From assembly GCA_029204225.1 (NCBI GenBank), contig CM055103.1, positions 22,936,663 to 23,000,662 of the forward strand: 64,000 nt of DNA, given 5' to 3'. Source of the DNA: Diphasiastrum complanatum (lineage: Eukaryota > Streptophyta > Lycopodiopsida > Lycopodiales > Lycopodiaceae). This document shows, in pieces, positions 57,201-64,000 of the stretch. The notes under the pieces were generated by a model. It searched no databases, was not told the origin of the DNA, and saw only the letters and a program-made list of their open reading frames with translations. Each line of letters begins with the position of its first letter. Positions within the stretch are counted from its first letter, which is position 1. The position numbers and the translations under genes were made by a program.

Positions 57201-57810
57201 GGAAGGAAGAAGGGATCTCTTCCACATCCTCGAAGGCCCGCCCAGTACCATCCTGGGCCTGCTCGGGTGGCGGAGAGTCCATGAGAAAGTCGTAGACTGG
57301 TGGAGTGCGAGCAACAGTGGGTGGTGGTGGAACCGCAGTGGCAACTGTCGGACGCGATGGGACGGGATCCACCGGAATCTGAGCAGATGGGGGTGCATGA
57401 GGCAGAGCTGTCTGAGGGGCAAAGGGACCAGAGGAGGATGCACTCCCTCTCCTCGTGCGTGCCAGCCAAGCAGGCAGCAACTCTGGGTTAGTCACATAAG
57501 GAGCGGTGCAAAATCGGAGAACGCCCTCCGAAATGGTGTTCTCCCCTGCCACGAGCCGCGGCCCGTAGGTGTCCAGTAGTCGCTGCCTGTCGGGGACGGT
57601 CATGCTGCCACAAGGGGCAGCATTCAAGGTGGCACCATTTTTGGCGCGTGCACCGAGCAGATGGCCTTTAAGGCGAGTGAGGGATGCAGCAAACTCGACG
57701 AGACAGTATCGGCAGCGCACGATCTTCTGACCAGTCTTGTTGGCCTTGTCGGCAACCCGCCTGACAATGTCTACCTCGTCCCACAGACCGGAAAGGTCGG
57801 ATTGCACCAT
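54268..57810 (-). CDS. hAT transposase (BED finger, DUF659, hATC) with long C-terminal extension, element C
   Basis: Four exons: 55937-57810, 55477-55822, 55222-55383, 54268-55119, all GT-AG and in phase, 1077 residues. BED finger at about residues 8-70 (LWDEVDIV, CRYCLVEFAASLTRLKGHLL). Pro/Ser-rich linker to about 260. DUF659/RNase H-like core: GCSIMSDGWTDVRRRPILN and TVVTDNATNCIQMG hold the first two catalytic Asp; CAAHGIDLLMGDIGALPWV follows. Exons 2-3 give the hATC dimerisation domain (WWTMFGSTYPSIQRLALRVL, SVCERNWSTWALIHTRRRNR). Exon 4 adds 284 residues not usual in hAT: a coiled start (TKISDLERQV), RGRGG motifs and acidic repeats (GAQDDSEVGAQDD). It cuts and pastes the element through CATAG ends; the BED finger probably binds the terminal arrays (inference). 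It ends at a TAG shared with A. Confidence 0.9.
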
Positions 57811-58089
57811 TGCAGATGAAATGAGGGATGGATTGCTGGAAAAAAAACAGCAGGGTTCACTGTTGGAGAGACGCTGAAAATGGGCGAATGCAGGGCAAAG
57901 GAAATCAGATGCAAGGCAGGGCGTTGCGTGGGCGATGGGCGACGCAAGGAATCAAAGGCAGGCAAGAAAAACCAGCAGCGATGGCAGGGCGGAGAGGGCT
58001 CAAAAAAATTTCAGAGGAAATGCGAGGGGGGCGGGTAGGTTTAGGTAAAAAAAAATTAAAAAAAATATTAAATAATAAATACATTATTA

Positions 58090-58164
58090 TATTGTGGTAC
58101 CGCGGTACCATCATGGTACCGCGGTACCAGTATGGTCCCGCGGTACCGGGATCCGCGGGACCTA

Positions 58165-58166
<2 letters not shown>
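58090..58166. repeat. Right terminal word array of element C
   Basis: ggtaccgcggtacc twice, then ggtcccgcggtaccgggatcc and gcgggacCTATG; followed by about 30 bp of AT repeat to 58197. Confidence 0.8.
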
Positions 58167-58199
<33 letters not shown>

Positions 58200-59085
58200 C
58201 AATGGTTAGCGTTTATTTTTAAGTAGAGATAACAGGAGAAACCATTGATCATTTTTTGGGTATTTTGAGAGATTATGAGATATTGATCCGGATCCCTAAA
58301 ATGGTATCTCAATAAATTCAAAAATCTAAAACCCATTAAATCTATTTCTCACTTAATTGAACCCTTACATTTTAGAAATTTCTCGGACATGAAACATCAA
58401 ATTGATTTCATATGATTCCTTCCAATATGAAGTTATTCTTCTGAGGGAATATTAATATCATGTGAATTAATACTTGTATAAATAGGACTTGGAATTCAAG
58501 TGAATTCCAAGATCATTGGATTTCAATTTCATAAACCTAGTTTGATCTCTTTTGCAGAGATGGATTTCAGATAGGTGATTACGATCACTCGGGTCAAAAA
58601 TATTCAAAAGAAAATTCCTAGTTGTAATTGTGTAAGTCCTTTGTAGAAAACAGCTATTACTAACTTTTCATGGTTTTAGATATTTTTATAAATCACTTCT
58701 CCAGACCACTACTATTGAAATTAGGTAATTTCTTTAAAGGGACGGTGTAGTGGCACGAATTCTATCAGAGGATCTATTAGCTACACAGTTTCTAGAAAAA
58801 GCCAAATATGTATGGAAATGTGATTATCTAAAAGCATTTTTAAACAAATCTAGAGTAAGCTACATAAATGGAACTATTCCAAAGTAATAAAGAAATTCTC
58901 TAGGATTGTGAGGAACAATCTTGAACTAGAGGAGGTTTATAACTTGAAATCATTATTATAGTATAAGTAGTACAGAGGAAGATCAAAAGTTACTAATCCT
59001 AGTTTTGATCAAGATTGGAGTAAGTTTGATCATACCTTTTAGGTCTTGAATGTTCGTATAAGTTGAACCTATCTTAGTGGCATAG
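58200..59085. other. AT-rich stretch, nothing recognised
   Basis: No coding motif, LTR or terminal repeat seen on either strand. Confidence 0.5.
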
Positions 59086-59089
59086 ATCT

Positions 59090-59165
59090 GTCCCGTTCCG
59101 AAGCACTGTGTTTCGGAAGCGTTCCAGAACGAGAGTTTTGGAACGGTTTCAGAATTCTGCAGCAC
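59090..59165. repeat. Small patch of GTTCC/GGAAC words
   Basis: gttccgaag, ttcggaagcgttcc and ttttggaacgg in 75 bp, resembling the word array of the hAT-like element at 8347-10018. Possibly a fragment of the same family; no CATAG end found here. Confidence 0.45.
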
Positions 59166-59585
59166 TCCGGATCAGAAAGCCACAAAACTTTTTTGGACCA
59201 TGTGTTGGGAGCGGGGGAAAACAACATGTGGGTCTGTAAAAAAAATTTCAAACACATTGCAAATACTAACTGACAATTGTAAGTACTCAATACTAATCTA
59301 CAGACTACTACTAATTGAACAAAGCATTTAGGCTTAAACATGTTGCATACCAAAAGTTAAATCTGAAACTTGAAAGCAAAAACATAGTGCACACTACAGT
59401 GCTAAGTGTATATGATACAAAAACATGGTGATTGATCCACATTCCACACATGCCTCATGAGAATGAGCCATATGTCTTATTTCATAAACGATAAAGCTCT
59501 GATATATATAATGAGTGGGCCAATGGCCAAGTACATGAGTATGATAGATGGACAATGGACAAAGAACTCATAGACAGATGAATCT

Positions 59586-60077
59586 CTATGACTCAGAGAA
59601 ATCACAATTAGATGGGGATTCCTCCTCATTACTACCACTAGTAGGCGAGTAGAAAGATAAGGAATCATCCTCAAGTATGTGAGGTTGTGTCCCTGACCCT
59701 CTGCCCCTACCCTTGCCCCTACCCCTGCCCCTGCCCCTGCCCCTGCCCCTGCCCCTGCCCCTGCCGCTACCGCTGCCTCTAGGTCTATGGGTCGTTGCTC
59801 CCTCTGCCTGTGATGTTGCTGCCTCTAGCTCAACATGCACATCCATCAAGCGTACCCTACGAATACCCCTCCTCCCCCAATGTACAAGTGATACAGGCTC
59901 GACCTGTGTCTCGACATCAAGACCCACCCACCCCACATCATCTCCAATATCCATCTCCATGTCATCATCCAAGGCCTCATCATCATCATCATCTAATCCC
60001 CCGTCAGCCTCATCCCCACCCTCCTCTCCTACATCCTCTACATCAGCCCTGGCCATGGATCTAGTTGTTATGGCCAT
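59586..60077 (-). CDS. Acidic, Gly-Arg-repeat protein end, probable hAT C-terminal extension
   Basis: 163 codons: MAITTRSMARADVEDVGEEG, a long Asp/Glu tract (DDDDDEALDDDMEMDIGDD), VGLDVETQVEPVSLVHWGRR, then a GRGRGR repeat of about 25 residues, and SFYSPTSGSNEEESPSNCDF before the stop. The GR run comes from a hexanucleotide repeat. It lies downstream of the hAT remnant at 60.6-61.2 kb on the same strand and, like the C-terminal part of elements A-C, is acidic with RG motifs, so it may be the 3' exon of that transposase. It could also be an unrelated small gene. Confidence 0.5.
   Translation of the reverse strand: MAITTRSMARADVEDVGEEGGDEADGGLDDDDDEALDDDMEMDIGDDVGWVGLDVETQVEPVSLVHWGRRGIRRVRLMDVHVELEAATSQAEGATTHRPRGSGSGRGRGRGRGRGRGRGRGKGRGRGSGTQPHILEDDSLSFYSPTSGSNEEESPSNCDFSES
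59692..59780. repeat. CCCCTG hexanucleotide repeat
   Basis: About a dozen copies of cccctg or its variants ccccta and cgctac; codes for the Gly-Arg run on the minus strand. Confidence 0.9.
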
Positions 60078-60589
60078 ATTCAGCTAAGGACATGGAATAG
60101 TCCTAATATGGTAGACCGGCCCTCCAATGTCCGAGATTATTGGTCACGCATTAGATTTAATTCCACGTCAAGGCATGTTGTGACTAATGACCTTGAGAGG
60201 ACCCAGACACTCTAATCGAGACATATGGAGTAGTGCATGTACGTGTGACAGATATAGGCAAGAGGACTGCATGAAGAGATGTGATTTATTTATAGGTGGA
60301 CTGCATGGAGATTGCATGGGTTCATGCACAGAAAACTACTCTCTATATATTGGGGTAGGGATTCTCTTGTCGACAACTTGGGGTTAGGTCACCAGTTGCT
60401 CTCTTCTCCTCTAGCATTCACATTGCATGGCTTGGGGGCTAGATCCAAGATTGATCTAGGTTTGGTTGGGTGGTTTTGCTCCATAATGTCTCTTGTTGTG
60501 TTTTCCTACCCTCATCTTAGGGGTTTTCCCTAGTGGTCTTTACACTAGTGGTCCTGCACTGCCTCCTATCATGACATGCTAGCTCCCGA

Positions 60590-61210
60590 TGATACTCTGA
60601 GAAGATCTCATCATCAGCCACAGCCTCTGCGTGTGCATGGCTTGTTGCAGTATCCATGGATCTAAGGCACTCTTAGGGATTCACCTGCCTAGGTGTACCA
60701 TCTCTCTGCATGTGCCTGACTAGCCTCAAGTTGGTGGTGCAATAAACCAACCTGTTCAACTGGGGAACATTGAGCTTGTTGCATCTCTTTGTGTGCATAA
60801 GAGACCAAGTGCTCCAGTTCTGCTCACAAGCTGAAGCGGAACAAGTGTGGCAAGAGCAGTAATATCAGGGGCAGATTTGCCCACCACACCCCACCATGCG
60901 AGCGGCTTCGACAAAAACTTGTCATACTCACCCTGAGATCCAATGAAACATCCATGTTCGTGCCCAACTCAACAGCATCGTCTCGAGAGGCATCCACACC
61001 CCTGAGAAATATTGTGCCCAACGGACATGAAACCAAGATGTTGATAATAGCTTGCGCCTAATATCAATCCACCCATCTCATAGAATAGGGCAACCATTGG
61101 TGGCCCAGGCATGTCATCTGGGGCTAACCTCTCTAGCGATGCATGCATGCTCCTCTCTCAAATGGCGAGTACGAAGAGCCTCACATGTGCGGAATCTCCA
61201 AGTGGCATCA
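60590..61210 (-). pseudogene. hAT element D transposase remnant (DUF659 joined to hATC)
   Basis: The minus strand reads CEALRTRHLREEHACIARE, a broken DGWIDIRRK block, then NILVSCPLGTIFLRGVDASR, the strand after the first catalytic Asp. After a large deletion it continues DKFLSKPLAWWGVVGKSAPD and EQNWSTWSLMHTKRCNKLNV, then NRLVYCTTNLRLVRHM, which is the hATC domain. The second Asp segment is lost and frames shift repeatedly. It is a different family from A-C by sequence, though similar in layout. Its ends were not located. Confidence 0.8.
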
Positions 61211-61624
61211 CAAGCTACAATCTCCCTCATGTCACGGAAGATAGTGGCGTCGGCCAAGGAAAATTCAAGGTAGCCACTATAAAAAAACTGGCATGTAAGT
61301 CTAGTGGTTGCCTCATGGTGTGTCCGCTGCCACCCTGTAGGCCCTGTGGTCTGTTAGATGCCAGTCAGGCTCTGACATAATCCCGGCACAACCAGTTTCT
61401 AGGGGCCGAGGGCTAGAGGACTGGCAAGGGCCAATGACTGGGATGGACACCAAGGGACCAGGCAGTGACCCAATGTAACCGCCTGACAGGATGTCAATAG
61501 GCGAAGTTACAACCGCATGGACCCTAGTTGTCAACAGCGGATAGGCCTCTGTTGGACGAGTAGCTAGCTTGCAGTTACGCTCGGTGACAATGTGTCACAA
61601 GTCCATGACGGGGCACAGGGGTGG

Positions 61625-62307
61625 TGTTAGAGCCTTTACTCCCTGTCCCGATTATTTATAGTTTTCAATTATTGTAATTACTGAAATGGCTAAGTCACCG
61701 GCTTGTGGTGACTTTTGTAAGTAATTTGTAAATAAACTATACTTAGTTGGCATTGGACCTCAGAGAGTCGTGCTTAGCTTTGGCATGGGGTATTGGGTCA
61801 TTTATTAGGAGTGGCTGAACTGACCTCCTAAAAAGTAGGAGTTGACTAGTCAACGGGACACGTGTCATATGCTCACTGGGACACTTGGTCCTTTGAATGG
61901 GTGACACATGTTAGGGTTGACCGGTCAAACAATACATGTGTCACATGTTCACTGGGACACTTGGTCCAGTGTGTCAGTGACACATGTCAACCTACTCACT
62001 TGCCTATGTGTCAAGGTACTGCCAAGTGGCAAGTGTCGATTGTGCATGGAATTGGCCATGTGCCGACATTAGGAAAGGTCAGGGTTAAGGGGTGCTTGAA
62101 AATTGTGCATAAGTGCGCCTAGAGAGAGGCATTCCTCATCATAATCTATGCAACAAAGGTTGGGAGGAGACAAGGCAGCCAGCTCCACCATGTTTCATGT
62201 GCTCTGATGTTTGTACATGCAGGGAAATCAACATGGATCGACATTGTTGATTGTTGCGCACGGGATAAGCTAGGTTTTAAGTGAAGTTTCAGATTTGGAG
62301 TCTGACA
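61625..62307 (+). repeat. 5' LTR of an LTR retrotransposon, 683 bp
   Basis: Starts TGTTAGA and ends TCTGACA, a near-perfect inverted end pair, with the primer-binding site two bases later. No second copy lies in the window, so the element runs off the right edge or is truncated. Confidence 0.72.
61858..61990. repeat. Duplicated block within the LTR
   Basis: Two copies, about 73 bp apart, of a block with acatgtgtcacatg-type palindromes followed by tcactgggacacttggtcc. Confidence 0.75.
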
Positions 62308-62309
62308 AG

Positions 62310-62321
62310 TGGTATCAAAGC
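62310..62321 (+). promoter_or_regulatory. Primer-binding site
   Basis: TGGTATCAAAGC, one base off the standard initiator Met tRNA complement. Confidence 0.75.
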
Positions 62322-62371
62322 AAAGGTTGCTGAGAAGAGGGCTGCTAAAGAATTTGCAGATTGAAGCCCAT

Positions 62372-62520
62372 AGGACCAGCGCTGATTGAAGGACATGAGC
62401 CAGAACTAGGTTGTAGGCCAGTGCTGCACTGTGGAAGGGGTTTGGGCATTAATCAAGTTGGAAAATATGATGAATTGAGCCCCAACAAATCTGGTTTGAA
62501 GGCTGCAGGACCAGCGCTGA
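62372..62520 (+). promoter_or_regulatory. Duplicated leader motif around AGCGCT
   Basis: aggaccagcgctga at 62372-62385 and gcaggaccagcgctga at 62505-62520, matching the motif in the leader of the chromovirus at 42.2 kb. Confidence 0.5.
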
Positions 62521-62795
62521 CAGCTGGGAGCAAAGAGGCTTCGATCTTGACCTCAAATTGTCGCCAAAATCACCCTATTAGCTTGTGATTGGCTGTGTAC
62601 TGCTGTGGCATGGTGTAAGGATACTTGATTTCCGTGAATTTGATGGATTTGCAAGGAAAACAAGGGCTATTAAAGGCTGTTCCAGCCAGGGCAGACCTAG
62701 TGCATGCTTCAGAAGAGGGTTTTGTGAGCAAAAAACACCTGATTACTCTCATTTTAGACCTCAACTTGGGTTGGCAGGTTTGGAAAGCCATAATT

Positions 62796-62939
62796 ATGGA
62801 TCCACAGGAGGGTACTAGCACCAAATTAATCAGGGTTGAAGAAGTGGCGGCTAAGGTGAATGCTATGGAGGCCATATTTTACCAAATCCTTGAACAGTTG
62901 AAGACATCAAGATCCTCACAGGAACCGGAAGCGGTATGA
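62796..62939 (+). pseudogene. Start of a gag-like ORF
   Basis: ATG at 62796: MDPQEGTSTKLIRVEEVAAK, then VNAMEAIFYQILEQLKTSRS, stop after EPEAV. The position after a 480-bp leader and the helical, charged start fit the N-terminus of a gypsy-type gag. The early stop suggests decay. No zinc knuckle or pol motif was recognised downstream. Confidence 0.45.
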
Positions 62940-62942
62940 TTG

Positions 62943-64000
62943 TTTAAGTGTTTCATTTTGTGAAGGACTTGCATGGAAGTCTCAAAACCTTTCGTTGTAA
63001 AGAAGCAAACTCATAGCCTCCAAGGAGCAGTTCAACTAGCTCTGTGTTTGAAACACAGTAATAAGGTTCAGGTGGTTCTTTGGATCTTGGGGTAACCAGA
63101 GGCTCAAAAGGATTAAAAGTCAATTTGTGCAAAGGCAAGTTTCAAGTGACCTGAAAGGAGAAGGAGCAGGGGCTTCCAAGGACAAAGGATTGTATGGGCA
63201 GTCTAATGTCCAAAGAGGTCAGCGTCCTTCAGCGCGACAAGTAGCTATAGCTGACAACGATTGTATGGGCAATCCAATGTTCAGAAGGGGTCAGCGATCT
63301 TTGTTGCTATTGCTGCAAGACCAAGGGTGTTCCAAAAGAGAGAGTTTTGCTTTGGTTACTTGGTAGGATGCATGTGGAAGGAATGTCTACGGAATCCAAT
63401 GTGGACTTCATTCAATTTGCTAGTGAGACAAGCACGAGCACCTGTGGCTATTGAAGAGCTGGAGCAGGATGAACTCCAGGGAAGTACTCTTCATCTTGTA
63501 AAAGTGCCGATGATTAGGTAAGGTTGATGTTATTTCTTTTGCCACAATTGTTTAAAACGATGCAACACGTGTATCGATTTCCAAGTACTTCTTGATTGTT
63601 GTGACTGGACAATTGTGTGGTATGAATGTGTGTTCTATTTGACACTATGTCCTTCCATACTATACTTGACTCAGATTGAAAGGTTGAATGTGAGCACACA
63701 ACCATCCCTGTACCAGTACACAGTCGTGAGGGCTGATGGAAAGGGTAGTTGGGGGAGGTTTCAGGGTTGTGGATATGCCATTAACCATTCAAGTTAGGTT
63801 AAGAAGTTGGATATAAAGATAATGTGTTTGGCATGTTTTGATGTGGTACTTGGGATATGTTGGCACGTAGTACGGAAACTCGACATCGCTTGGGGTACTC
63901 ACGTGTGTGAGTTCCAGCGTGATGGTAGAATCCATTCACTTTGAGGTGAGCCTGATCTGCCTTTAGGACCTTTGATCATGGCAGCTTAGTATGTGGGGGT
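62943..64000 (+). other. Internal region of the retroelement, nothing recognised
   Basis: Open frames of 60-86 codons show no motif. A tandem duplication (63187-63310) with unit core gattgtatgggca, then aatgt and gtcagcg, period about 72 bp, is the only clear structure. Confidence 0.4.

Larger units (their letters stand above)
52003..58166 (-). mobile_element. hAT element C, largely intact two-gene copy
   Basis: From CATAG at 52003 to CTATG at 58166, 6164 bp, with AT tracts outside both ends. The transposase (minus) starts near the right end; the small gene (plus) starts near the left end, so the two are convergent. Both ends carry palindromic word arrays, and the left also has subterminal repeats. 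Both genes are open apart from one TAG also present in element A, so this copy could be autonomous or nearly so. Confidence 0.88.

Noticed and set aside
52003-58197. Word arrays considered as a CRISPR array
   Set aside because: No regular repeat-spacer alternation, words are palindromic and irregularly spaced, and this is a plant nuclear genome.
1-64000. tRNA, rRNA or other structured RNA genes
   Set aside because: I looked for tRNA-like A and B boxes and rRNA-like blocks by eye and saw none that I could support; a covariance search would be needed to exclude them.

Overview
This is nuclear DNA of a land plant with a large, transposon-rich genome. The one host gene has many short exons, most of them separated by GT-AG introns, with introns up to 13.7 kb. 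The mobile elements are plant types: Ty1/copia, Ty3/gypsy chromovirus, LINE and DUF659-type hAT. The lineage cannot be fixed from the sequence; a fern, lycophyte, gymnosperm or other large-genome plant would fit.

Host gene. The left 35.5 kb, minus strand, carries the nuclease and helicase part of DNA2 (plant JHS1), the ATP-dependent helicase/nuclease of replication and repair. I read 25 exons, from 35508 down to a stop at 3489. Reading phases agree across all 24 junctions and give 904 codons plus stop. The nuclease motif, three Fe-S cysteines and all main SF1 helicase motifs are present. The N-terminal exons (the first roughly 400 residues in relatives) were not found; LINE and hAT insertions begin about 170 bp upstream of the first exon seen, so the gene may continue beyond the window or be broken here.

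Intron contents. The large introns hold degraded elements: a gypsy chromovirus remnant (6.8-8.3 kb) whose LTR is split by a hAT-like element carrying a captured ORF (8347-10018, 8-bp target duplication), a minus-strand copia fragment (13.2-13.6 kb), a deleted gypsy element with several CCHC knuckles (17.9-20.6 kb), and an ORF1-only LINE with a (CT)n tail (25.2-26.2 kb). A small deleted copia element lies 3' of the gene at 1-1.3 kb.

Right half. From 37.1 to 58.2 kb lie three large hAT elements. A (37102-47533) and B (47555-51966) point right; C (52003-58166) points left. The CATAG termini sit against (AT)n tracts and are followed by arrays of self-complementary words (GGTACC, GGATCC, CCGCGG). 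Each element carries two convergent genes: a BED/DUF659/hATC transposase with an unusual long C-terminal extension, and a small charged protein of about 109 residues read from the other end behind a conserved TATA-like box. C is largely intact, B is a pseudogene, and A is a chimera of two hAT families. A's small gene is split by a young chromovirus (41572-46656) whose open polyprotein has lost most of its integrase by an in-frame deletion. From 59.6 kb on there are remnants of a fourth hAT and the 5' part of another LTR retrotransposon (LTR 61625-62307).

Best candidate for something undescribed: the two-gene hAT family with word-array termini, and its related Pack-type derivative at 8.3-10.0 kb.
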